Source: a bacterium (GTDB lineage: Bacteria > Verrucomicrobiota > Verrucomicrobiae > Limisphaerales > J093). From it: a stretch of DNA of 6,229 nt. Below are positions 1 through 6,229 of this stretch, piece after piece; the first letter of the stretch is position 1, and every line of letters starts with the position of its first letter. The notes beneath the pieces were generated by a model that did no database searches, was not told the DNA's origin, and saw nothing but the letters and a program-made list of their open reading frames with translations. The DNA lies in the NCBI GenBank assembly GCA_021839785.1, contig JAKCAB010000156.1:1-6229 (forward strand), written 5' to 3'. Made by a program: the position numbers and the translations under genes.

Positions 1-1375
1 TGAGCCGGTGGTCGCGCAAGCGAGGAAACACGACCTGCTTCCAGTAGTGGCGCGGGTCAATCGCGTCGCACATCGCCAAGTAGAGGCTGAACGATGCGAC
101 GCGGATCGCATCGCGGTTGATGTCCACTCCGAACAGGTTGTTCTCCAAAATCGGCTTGAGGTCGGGAACTTTCGGCGCTTTGCCGTGGTGCGCGTTGCGC
201 CAGCGGCGGACGAGGCGTTGAAAGGCCTTGACCAAGAAAATCCCCGAGCCGCACGAAGGGTCGAGGATTTTCAAATCCCATTCCTTGCCGTCCCACGGCA
301 GCGCGTCGTCCAGCACAAAGTCCGCGAGATGCGGCGGCGTGTAGTAGGCCTTGTCCTTCTCCGCGTCCTCGCTGATGAATTGCTCATAGACGCTGCTGAT
401 GAATTCCAGCGGAATCGTGTCGAAGGAATACTCGCGCCACAGCGTTGGCTGGCGTTTGTCCATCTGCATCCGTCCGGAAACAAAATCCGCCAGCAATTTC
501 AAATGCCTCGGCTTAACTTGCTCCTTTTCCTCCTCCCACTCGTGCGCGCGCGCCGCCGCCGAACTGCCTTTCCCGGGAAAGAGGTCGCCGTTGAATTTCC
601 CGTTTAGCCATTTGAACAACTCGTAAGTGTCGTCGAGGTCGGTCAAGATGGATTCGAGTCCGTCGTGAGGTTTTGACAGCGCTCCCTGCAACCGCCCTTG
701 CATGAGCTTGCCGTCGAGGAACGGCTTGCCGGTTTTGTCCTTACGATGAAACAGGAATTGGACGAAGATCAGCCGCGCGAGCAGGTCATGGCAAACATCC
801 TTGGGAAGTTTGGCGTCGAGCAATTCGTTGCGGACAAACCGCAGGTTGCCCAAGAGCAGGGCATCGGCGCGCTCCTCGGCGCGAAATTGCTTCGGGCGTT
901 GACGGAAAAACTCGCCCGAAATCAAATTCACCCAATGCAGCGCGCTAGCCGCGGTCTGCGAAAGCGACGGTAGATTGCCCTGTCCACCGCCCGCGTTCGT
1001 GTCAAACGCCAGCTTACTCTGGAGGTCGGCGGTTGGCGGCTTGCAGCACGTCCACGCGCGCAGCCGATCACGCTCCGCCGTGATCAGCAAGCGCGTCCGG
1101 CAAAAATTCCACGCGAGCTTGTGAGCGAACTGCAATTGCTCATCCGAGGGGTGCTTCGAAAACTCACATACGATCGCCAGCGGAGCTTCAGTGCTGGTTG
1201 CTTCTGGAGCGGGGGACAGAACTCCAACCTGAACGTCCGCACCTCGCTGCTTGAGCGGAAGGCCGATTTTTGCTTGGGCCAATTCTGCGAGAACGCGATT
1301 GCCGCCGCCGGAGGGCTTAATTACCTGTCGGCGCTCAGGCCAGCCTAGTTCGCGAGATGCTTGGTCCAGCAGCAT
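1..1375 (-). CDS. Eco57I/type IIG-like N6-adenine DNA methyltransferase, N-terminal part (3' end beyond window)
   Basis: Probable SAM-dependent adenine methyltransferase of a type IIG or similar restriction-modification system. The frame is open from the left edge to a stop at 1516-1514. I place the start at ATG 1375-1373, giving 458 visible codons; no clear Shine-Dalgarno precedes it, and TTG codons 6 and 12 bases upstream are alternatives. Residues about 1-115 (LLDQASRELGW, then ADVQVGVL, then PLAIVCEFSK) resemble the N-terminal nuclease-like region of such enzymes, with a poor E-x-K site. Residues about 140-300 are mostly helical and include RLIFVQFLFHR and FNGDLFP (261-267). The methyltransferase core follows: YYTPPHLADFV (344-354), SAM-binding motif I DPSCGSG (372-378), and NNLFGVDINRDAI (412-424), whose acidic Asp is typical of motif II. 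Catalytic motif IV (NPPY/F) is not reached. Family assignment is strong; the subtype (type IIG, type I-like or BREX PglX-like) and any nuclease activity are uncertain. Confidence 0.88.
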   Translation of the reverse strand, partial: MLLDQASRELGWPERRQVIKPSGGGNRVLAELAQAKIGLPLKQRGADVQVGVLSPAPEATSTEAPLAIVCEFSKHPSDEQLQFAHKLAWNFCRTRLLITAERDRLRAWTCCKPPTADLQSKLAFDTNAGGGQGNLPSLSQTAASALHWVNLISGEFFRQRPKQFRAEERADALLLGNLRFVRNELLDAKLPKDVCHDLLARLIFVQFLFHRKDKTGKPFLDGKLMQGRLQGALSKPHDGLESILTDLDDTYELFKWLNGKFNGDLFPGKGSSAAARAHEWEEEKEQVKPRHLKLLADFVSGRMQMDKRQPTLWREYSFDTIPLEFISSVYEQFISEDAEKDKAYYTPPHLADFVLDDALPWDGKEWDLKILDPSCGSGIFLVKAFQRLVRRWRNAHHGKAPKVPDLKPILENNLFGVDINRDAIRVASFSLYLAMCDAIDPRHYWKQVVFPRLRDHRL

Positions 1376-1388
1376 GGGCAAGCGCAAG

Positions 1389-1615
1389 TTAAACTGGGAA
1401 GCAGTTGCTGTGCAATACAGCGTGTTGCGGTCCGGCGTAGATGTCGCGGAGCAGGATGAGATGGCCGATTTCGTGGGCGACTGAAAAGCACAGCCGGCAT
1501 TCGAGGCGAGGACTCATGAACGAGCGCTTGTCCAGTAGGATGGAGGCGAGGTCGAGGATTTGCACGGGCAGAACCTGACCGGCGGTGGCGGCGGCGACCA
1601 GGCGTTGTAGGCGGC
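1389..1615 (-). pseudogene. Remnant of an ImmA/IrrE-family (DUF955-like) zinc metallopeptidase
   Basis: A frame entered from within the macroglobulin 3' end runs to a TAA at 1391-1389. Its second half reads ILLDKRSFMSPRLECR, then LCFSVAHEIGHLILLRDIYAG. That matches the core of ImmA/IrrE peptidases: a beta-hairpin ending in 'VD', an R-x-R-F-S/T-x-A-H-E-x-G-H zinc helix, then HLxLHRDxY. HEIGH is encoded at 1475-1461. The family normally continues about 30-60 residues to a third zinc ligand in an E-x-x-A-N-x-F-A helix; here the frame stops about 17 residues after RDIYAG, in sequence that does not resemble the family. No start codon or N-terminal region of its own is visible: the upstream part would overlap the end of the macroglobulin gene. 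I therefore read it as a fragment truncated at both ends. ImmA/IrrE proteins usually cleave repressors in mobile elements or stress responses. A chance HExxH is possible, but the flanking residues also fit. Confidence 0.55.
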
Positions 1616-4600
1616 TTACTTCACCACCAACTTGAAGCTCGCGCTGTGGCTGTTGAACTCCGGCGCGTACAGGCATTCGATGTTCGCCATGCCGGTCTGG
1701 TATTCGCCGCGAAGCTGGATCCGCGTCGAGTACTCGAACACGTAGGTGCCTTTGGGCAGGTAATCGATGAAGAAGTGGCTCGCCGTGTCGCGTGTGGATT
1801 CGTAATAACCAAGCCCGTCTTGGTACCGGTAGCCGGAGAGTACGTTCACCGGCTCGGTGCCGCTGCCGCGTTGGTCTTTGAGGTGGACGTATTCCATGTC
1901 GCGGTCCACGCGAAGTTCGAGGCGGACCACCAGCTCATCGCCGACGCTCACCGGGCCTTTGACCGGTTCGAGCACCGGGCCTTTGGCCGTGTTCTTTTTG
2001 GTGAACAAGGTTTTTGTGAGCTTCAACGGCGTGTCGGCGTAAGCCTTCACCTTGGCCATGTCTTCGAAGTACTGCCAGTGAACGCTGCCCCAGGCGACGC
2101 CCGCGTCGAGCTTCCGCACCGTGATCTCGCCCAGCTCGGGTTTCACCTCCGGGCCGACGAACCGGCGCTCGTAAAAGCCGGTGCCGGGCTCGGGTGCGGA
2201 TTTCGGATTTCGGATTTCGGATTTCGGACTTGTGCCCGGTGTCACGTCGATGCCGTCCAGCTTCACCTCCACGAGCTGGCCGCCAGCCAGGAGGTTGCGC
2301 CCGCGGAGCAGCAGCGCATAGACGGCGTCCGCGGTGGCCTTGGTCGTTTTCCAGTTTTGAGTCTGCTTTTGTTTGAGCAGCCAGACCTGGCACTCCTCGA
2401 CGGCCGGGGCGTCGTTCGCGATTTCGGCGAAGGCCTCGATCATCAACGCCTGGGTCTCGATCGGCGCGCGATACCACCACCAGCTCAGCTCGGTGTCGCG
2501 CCAGTACCGGCCCAATTCCTCGCTGGTCACGCTGCGCTCCTTGAGCGATCGCAGGATGGCCTGGGCGGTCGCCGTGTCGCCAAAGCGGTTCAGCGCCAGC
2601 GCCAGGTGGCCTTGCGTCTGGCGGTCGCCGGTCTGGAGCCAATGCTCCTTGGCGCGGGCGAGGAAGAAATCCAGCATCGGTTTCTGCGCGGGCTGAATGG
2701 GCCGCTCCTTCAAGAAAAAGCTCCGACCGTACAAATACAACGCATCGGTGGGGCTGGGCACGTAGTCTTCAGGCTGTTTCCAATCTTGGAGAATTCGCTC
2801 GTAATGCTCGGTCATCCAGGTGTCCAGGCGGTCGAGCGATTGCACGGCGGGGTCCACCGGCACATCGGCGCCCAAGTGCCGCAGCCGACCGAAGCCAGTG
2901 ACGATGTACAGCGTGATGTAATCGCTGCGTGGCCCGCCGGGGAACCAGGCCCAGCCACCGTCGGGCAGTTGCGCCTCGCGCAGCTTTTGGAGCGCGCGCT
3001 CCATTTCCGAGCCGAGCCGGTTGTCGTCGAACAACACGCCGACGTTCCTGCGTGCCTGGCTTTCGCTTTCAGCCTGCTGGAGCCAGGGCGATTCTTCGAG
3101 CATGACGCTTTTGAGGTCCTGGTTTTTCTCCAGCGGGCTGTCGAGCGCGGGGGTGTTCTTCCAGAGCTCGAACACCCGGCGAATCTTCGGGTCCGAGTTC
3201 GCGACGAACCGGGCCAGCGTGTTCGCGTAATAGCGGTTGAACGTCTGCTCGCTGCACTCGTACGGGAACTCCATCAAATACGGGAGCGCCATCACCGCGT
3301 ACCACGCCGGTCGCGACACCATTTGCACGGTCAGGCTTTGCTGGCGGAGCGTCTCCGATTGGCCGGAGTCGAGCAGCGACTTGAACTCAAACTTCTTCGT
3401 CGCCGGGCCGCGGATTGGCAGCGGCAACGATTCGGTCACCAGAATTCGCCGAGCCAGCACCGGCACAAAACCCTCCTCGCCGTCGGACAGAGTCTCGGTC
3501 GCGGCCACCGCCTTGTAAGTCAGGACGGCCAAGCCGTCGGGTACGGCAATGCGCCAGGCGAAGCTCCGCGATTCGCGCGCCGGGATGTCGAAGCTCTGTT
3601 CTGGCGTGCGGTTCGCCAGCAACGCATCGGCGGACTTCTCCGTCAGGCCGTCATTGAAGGTGAGCCGCACCTGGCCCCGCTGGGCTTGGTCGCTCTGATT
3701 CGAGACTTTCACGGTGAATTCGATCACGTCGCCTTCGCGGAGAAAGCGCGGCGGGTTCGGTTGCACCATCAGGTCTTTCGCCGTGACCGCTTTGCCTTCG
3801 AGCAGGCCGGCGCGGAGCTGGCGGTCGTGGGCGAAACCGAGAAAGCGCCACTCCGTCAGCGCCTCGGGCATCGTGAACTGGATGCGCACCGTGCCGTTGG
3901 AATCGCTGAGCAGGTGGGGGTAAAAGAACGCGGTTTCCGTGAGGTTCCTGCGGGCGGTCACTAGGCTCAAATCCAAACCCTTGCCCGAAGCCGCCGCGGC
4001 GGCGGGCAAGGCCGCTCGCGCCGCACCCGCGGTGACGTCTGCCGCGGGGGACAAGCCTTTGGCGAGGAATTCATCCTGCGGGGCGCCTTCAACCGCCGCG
4101 TTCAACATCGTGGATGCGACGCCGGTAGCCACCATCGGGGCGCCCAGCATGACGCCATCCGCCTCGGCTCCGGCGCCGAGGCTCCGGGGCGCCAGGCCGT
4201 AACGTATGTTGAACCGGGGAAGCAGCGCGGCGGCGAGGTCGGAGGAAAACGCCCGGTAAGTCCACAGCACCGGCACATTCAGCAAGACCCAACTGTGGTG
4301 GAACATCTGAAAGTCGCGGACGGCGTTGGCAAAGCTCACTCCCACTCCTAATGGCTCCTGCCGGAACACCCCGAAGCCCGCCGGCCAGTTCAGAGTCGCG
4401 AATTGGTCCAGCGACGCGTCGTACAAAGTGGCCACCAACTCCGCGACGGCCTTCTCGGCATTTCGACCTTCGACCTTCGGACTTCGCACTTCCAGGGTCC
4501 AGGTCTCCTTCTGCCCCGGCTGGAGTTTGGAAGTAAAATGCTCCCAGCTTAACTCCAGTTTTTTATTCCGCCACGGCACGCTCACCGGCCGCGTGGTCAG

Positions 4601-6229
4601 GTAAGCGCGGTTTTCGCGCACGAACGTCACGAGCAACGTGAAACCGCCCCGCATGGCCTCGCTCACGGTCTGCTTGATCTGCGCCTGCGTCGCGCTTGGC
4701 GGGGTCCAGTAACGCTGGAGCATTTGACCGCGATGCTCGATTTCGACGAACGCGCGGCCGGCGTCGTAACCGGTGCCCCAAAGCGCCGTGAACTCGTCGC
4801 CGGGTTGGACCTCCCACGCCGGCGCGGCGAGGACCTGCGGCACCTTGATCGCCAGTTTGTCCGCGCCGGGACTGAGGATCTGCAGCGGCAGCCGGCCGGT
4901 CACTTTTTTCCCGAAACGGTCCTGCGTTTCCAGCACGACCCGGTAAACGCCGGCGGGCAATTGGAAATCAAGCTTCGCCAGGCCGTTCGTGTCGGTCGTG
5001 AAACCACGCTCGGCTACCACCGCGCCCAGCGGCCAGTTGTTCGGGTCAGACAGGTCCGGCTCCGCGGCATCCTCCTCGCCGGCGGTGCCGCCGCGAGTCC
5101 GGAAGCGCGGGCCATAGCCGCCCGCGAGTTTTGGCCGCTGGATCTTTTCCGGCGCCTGCAACGCGTGAACTTTGATCGAGCCCTCGGCGACCTGCGGTTC
5201 GCCGTCCAGCGTCGTGGTGTGGATTTCCAAGCTGACCGGCTGGTCGTCCGTGAGCCAGTCGGCGGCGGAGACGCGAGCTTCGAGCGCGGTGTAGCCGAGC
5301 CGGATGGTGCGCGCCTCGGAGTCGGAGCGCGTCTCGCCCGCGCCGTCGGTCACATCCGCGTGGACTTCGAACTCGAACGTCGGTTCGTCAGCTTCCGGCA
5401 CCTTTGGGTCCGGCTTGGCCGTGAAGACCACCTCGAAGCTGCCGTCCGTGTCTGTCCGGGCCGTGCCGTGGGCGATCTCCTGGCTCTCGCGCTGCGGCCA
5501 ACCACCGCGCCGCCAGCCCCAGCCCCACCACCACGGCATCCGCACTTGGCGCACGACGCGGTATTTCACCGCCGCGTCGTCCACCGCCGCGCCGGTGTAG
5601 GCCGTGGCGTGGCCGTTCAGCCGCACCTCGCCGTTCAACTTGGCGGCGGTCTGGGGGGCGTCGAGCGTGACCTGGAATTTCGGCCGTTTGTATTCCTCGA
5701 CCCGGACCCACGTCTCGCCGGGCGGGCCACCCGCGACCTTCAGCCGCATCGAGCCCAGCAGCCGGTCGCGCGGCGCGGTGAAGCTGCCGCTGAACGCGCC
5801 GTAGTCGTTGGCACGTCGCTCTTGCCGGGCGATTTCCTTGTTGTTCGGGTCGGAAAACACCACCGTCAACCGCCGGCCGGCGAGCACTTCGTAATTGTCC
5901 GTGGCCCAGTCGGCATGCAGGCAGATGCCTTTGTACTGGATGGTCTGGCCGGGCCGATAAAGCGCGCGGTCGGTAAAAAAGATCGTCCGGTCGATCGTCG
6001 GCGTGGGCCGCCCGGGTTGTGGGCGGTCATGCTCGCCGGCGGTGGCGAGGGACTGGCCGCGGGCGGTGGCTTTGATGAGCACGCCGCGGTTCACCGGCGC
6101 CGGCAGCGTGAAGAAACCGTTGGTGTCCGTGCTGGCCTCCGGCACGGGGACGCGAGTGCCTTGATCGTTCAAGTACCAGCCTTGCACCCGCGCGCCTTCG
6201 ATCGGCTCGCCGCTGGCGGCGGCCAGCAC
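1616..6229 (-). CDS. Bacterial alpha-2-macroglobulin family protein with thioester domain (5' end beyond window)
   Basis: Large envelope protease-trap protein, 1537 codons visible, ending at TAA 1618-1616. The GTG at 6229 is almost certainly an internal Val codon: the frame enters in the middle of a domain, and the signal peptide or lipobox plus several hundred N-terminal residues should lie to the right. Counting from 6229: residues 1-60 form a carboxypeptidase-regulatory/MG1-like beta domain (SGEPIEGARV, TDTNGFFTLP); MG2 starts near 80 (TIFFTDRALYRPGQTIQYKG); RVEEYKRPKFQV at 176-187 opens the next MG domain; further MG and bait-region-type domains run to about 680; an Ala/Gly-rich bait-like linker spans about 685-762; the A2M domain shows ETAFFYPHL (765-773) and LTEWR (791-795); the thioester domain spans about 975-1310 with ECSEQTFNRY (991-1000) and DGGWAWFPGG (1090-1099); the C-terminal MG10-type domain ends in LPKGTYVFEY and YAPEF. 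Family members trap proteases that cut the bait, using the Cys-Gln thioester for covalent capture. The usual partner gene pbpC is not in view. Two heptad repeats interrupt it in frame. Confidence 0.95.
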   Translation of the reverse strand: MLAAASGEPIEGARVQGWYLNDQGTRVPVPEASTDTNGFFTLPAPVNRGVLIKATARGQSLATAGEHDRPQPGRPTPTIDRTIFFTDRALYRPGQTIQYKGICLHADWATDNYEVLAGRRLTVVFSDPNNKEIARQERRANDYGAFSGSFTAPRDRLLGSMRLKVAGGPPGETWVRVEEYKRPKFQVTLDAPQTAAKLNGEVRLNGHATAYTGAAVDDAAVKYRVVRQVRMPWWWGWGWRRGGWPQRESQEIAHGTARTDTDGSFEVVFTAKPDPKVPEADEPTFEFEVHADVTDGAGETRSDSEARTIRLGYTALEARVSAADWLTDDQPVSLEIHTTTLDGEPQVAEGSIKVHALQAPEKIQRPKLAGGYGPRFRTRGGTAGEEDAAEPDLSDPNNWPLGAVVAERGFTTDTNGLAKLDFQLPAGVYRVVLETQDRFGKKVTGRLPLQILSPGADKLAIKVPQVLAAPAWEVQPGDEFTALWGTGYDAGRAFVEIEHRGQMLQRYWTPPSATQAQIKQTVSEAMRGGFTLLVTFVRENRAYLTTRPVSVPWRNKKLELSWEHFTSKLQPGQKETWTLEVRSPKVEGRNAEKAVAELVATLYDASLDQFATLNWPAGFGVFRQEPLGVGVSFANAVRDFQMFHHSWVLLNVPVLWTYRAFSSDLAAALLPRFNIRYGLAPRSLGAGAEADGVMLGAPMVATGVASTMLNAAVEGAPQDEFLAKGLSPAADVTAGAARAALPAAAAASGKGLDLSLVTARRNLTETAFFYPHLLSDSNGTVRIQFTMPEALTEWRFLGFAHDRQLRAGLLEGKAVTAKDLMVQPNPPRFLREGDVIEFTVKVSNQSDQAQRGQVRLTFNDGLTEKSADALLANRTPEQSFDIPARESRSFAWRIAVPDGLAVLTYKAVAATETLSDGEEGFVPVLARRILVTESLPLPIRGPATKKFEFKSLLDSGQSETLRQQSLTVQMVSRPAWYAVMALPYLMEFPYECSEQTFNRYYANTLARFVANSDPKIRRVFELWKNTPALDSPLEKNQDLKSVMLEESPWLQQAESESQARRNVGVLFDDNRLGSEMERALQKLREAQLPDGGWAWFPGGPRSDYITLYIVTGFGRLRHLGADVPVDPAVQSLDRLDTWMTEHYERILQDWKQPEDYVPSPTDALYLYGRSFFLKERPIQPAQKPMLDFFLARAKEHWLQTGDRQTQGHLALALNRFGDTATAQAILRSLKERSVTSEELGRYWRDTELSWWWYRAPIETQALMIEAFAEIANDAPAVEECQVWLLKQKQTQNWKTTKATADAVYALLLRGRNLLAGGQLVEVKLDGIDVTPGTSPKSEIRNPKSAPEPGTGFYERRFVGPEVKPELGEITVRKLDAGVAWGSVHWQYFEDMAKVKAYADTPLKLTKTLFTKKNTAKGPVLEPVKGPVSVGDELVVRLELRVDRDMEYVHLKDQRGSGTEPVNVLSGYRYQDGLGYYESTRDTASHFFIDYLPKGTYVFEYSTRIQLRGEYQTGMANIECLYAPEFNSHSASFKLVVK
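2198..2230 (-). repeat. Heptanucleotide tandem repeat, four exact copies, inside the macroglobulin CDS
   Basis: On the + strand GGATTTC occurs four times in tandem (2198-2225), followed by GGACTTG. On the coding strand the unit is GAAATCC. Three units make 21 bases, so the array keeps the frame and encodes SPKSEIRNPKS (residues 1334-1344). It sits between the end of the thioester domain and the next beta domain, in a probable loop (GIDVTPGT before it, APEPGTG after it). It looks like an inserted simple repeat tolerated at a surface loop. Confidence 0.9.
3245..3256 (-). other. Internal thioester motif C-S-E-Q of the macroglobulin
   Basis: Codons TGC AGC GAG CAG encode Cys992-Ser-Glu-Gln995 (numbered from the window edge), in the context FPYECSEQTFNRYY. 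The Cys and Gln of a CxEQ motif form the intramolecular thioester in macroglobulins and complement C3. Many bacterial homologues, such as the YfaS/MagD type, lack it; here both residues and the intervening Glu are intact. This predicts covalent trapping of attacking proteases, but thioester formation is inferred from the motif alone. Confidence 0.85.
3944..4177 (-). other. Candidate bait region of the macroglobulin
   Basis: Residues about 685-762 are low in complexity and rich in Ala, Gly, Ser and Val (for example GAGAEADGVMLGAPMVATG and AARAALPAAAAASGKG). They are flanked by the structured FNIRYGLAPRS upstream and the conserved ETAFFYPHL of the A2M domain downstream. Position and composition fit an exposed flexible bait cleaved by target proteases. 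Possible cut sites include Lys724, Arg738, Lys750 and Arg760-Arg761. Boundaries are approximate and the bait role is inferred. Confidence 0.55.
3979..4011. repeat. GC-rich inverted repeat within the bait-region coding sequence
   Basis: Arms CCTTGCCCG (3979-3987) and CGGGCAAGG (4003-4011) are perfect inverted repeats of 9 bases. The 15-base interior contains most of the 14-base palindrome at 3990-4003 (GCCGCCGCGGCGGC). It encodes the poly-Ala part of the bait-like linker. It may simply reflect GCG/GCC alanine codons, but the mRNA would fold strongly here. It is not followed by a U-tract, so it is not an intrinsic terminator. Confidence 0.5.
4462..4492 (-). repeat. Diverged heptanucleotide tandem repeat inside the macroglobulin CDS
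   Basis: On the + strand the units TTCGACC, TTCGACC, TTCGGAC, TTCGCAC and a partial TTC follow each other without gaps. On the coding strand this is GAAGTGC, GAAGTCC, GAAGGTC, GAAGGTC. The unit is related to the GAAATCC repeat near 2198-2230. It encodes EVRSPKVEGRN (residues 580-590) in the same phase as the other array, between a predicted beta strand (KETWTLEV) and AVAELVATLYD. Confidence 0.8.
5486..5542 (-). other. Tryptophan/arginine-rich segment of the macroglobulin
   Basis: Residues about 230-248 read RMPWWWGWGWRRGGWPQRE, six Trp within 13 residues, between the strand VKYRVVRQV and EIAHGTARTDTDGSFEV. It replaces a hairpin loop of an MG domain. Aromatic loops at this place occur in related bacterial macroglobulins as far as I recall. 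It could pack against membrane or a partner, but this is speculation. Confidence 0.6.

Noticed and set aside
8..607. 199-codon + strand frame opposite the methyltransferase
   Set aside because: It is antisense to the conserved DPSCGSG and YYTPPHLADF region; the translation is Arg/Val-rich and resembles no family, so it is a compositional shadow.
1376..1430. Possible promoter (TTGCAC, 16 bases, TTTAAC on the minus strand) before the methyltransferase start
   Set aside because: The second box is a poor match and lies almost at the start codon; sigma-factor consensus for this organism is unknown, so the match is not better than chance.
1516..1615. Search for a terminator after the macroglobulin stop
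   Set aside because: The sequence after TAA is GC-rich (GCCGCC repeats) but has no stem-loop followed by a T-run; no intrinsic terminator can be supported.
1935..2642. 235-codon minus-strand frame overlapping the macroglobulin
   Set aside because: It is an alternative frame of the same strand across conserved thioester and C-terminal domains, rich in Arg, Gly and Pro with no domain features.
1646..3964. 772-codon open frame on the + strand opposite the macroglobulin gene
   Set aside because: It lies wholly antisense to clearly conserved macroglobulin domains. Its translation is His/Arg/Val/Leu-rich with no recognisable motif, as expected when a GC-rich third codon position suppresses stops on the other strand.
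6227..6229. GTG at the right edge as the macroglobulin start codon
   Set aside because: It is an artefact of the window boundary: no signal peptide follows, and the first residues are already inside a beta-sandwich domain.

Overview
The window reads entirely on the minus strand. It holds the 3' three-quarters or so of a very large alpha-2-macroglobulin-family gene (6229 down to 1616), a 240-base gap containing what looks like a broken ImmA/IrrE-type metallopeptidase gene (HEIGH motif, about 1615-1389), and the 5' part of an Eco57I/type IIG-like N6-adenine DNA methyltransferase gene (1375 down past base 1). Both large genes are cut by the window edges. No RNA genes, CRISPR arrays, insertion sequences or convincing promoters or terminators were seen.

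Organism: the DNA is GC-rich with strongly GC-biased third codon positions, which is why long spurious ORFs appear on the opposite strand. A thioester-bearing bacterial alpha-2-macroglobulin of this large type, together with heptanucleotide repeats that translate as SEIRNPKS-like peptides, suggests a bacterium of the Planctomycetes/Verrucomicrobia group, perhaps a soil or freshwater Pedosphaera-like lineage. This rests on recollection of such genomes and is low to moderate confidence.

Layout, in transcription order from right to left: (1) The macroglobulin gene has a carboxypeptidase-regulatory-like/MG1-like piece at the window edge, an MG2 domain, further beta-sandwich domains, an Ala/Gly-rich bait-like linker, the A2M domain (ETAFF...LTEWR), a thioester domain with an intact CSEQ motif, and the bacterial C-terminal MG10-type domain. 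(2) Its stop codon is followed at once by a reading frame whose second half matches the catalytic helix of ImmA/IrrE peptidases but ends soon after it. (3) A methyltransferase frame opens 13 bases further on, with an N-terminal region of possible nuclease ancestry, a helical region, and the SAM-binding motif DPSCGSG. The NPPY catalytic motif would lie beyond the left edge.

The macroglobulin would act in the cell envelope as a protease trap, and the methyltransferase in the cytoplasm in restriction-modification or a related defence. Nothing in the sequence links the two biochemically; the junction with a peptidase remnant looks like a rearrangement point or the edge of a defence island. The most distinctive observation is a pair of diverged 7-bp tandem repeats inside the macroglobulin gene. 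They lie more than 2 kb apart, in two different domains, and are read in the same phase, giving the related peptides SPKSEIRNPKS and SPKVEGRNAEK.
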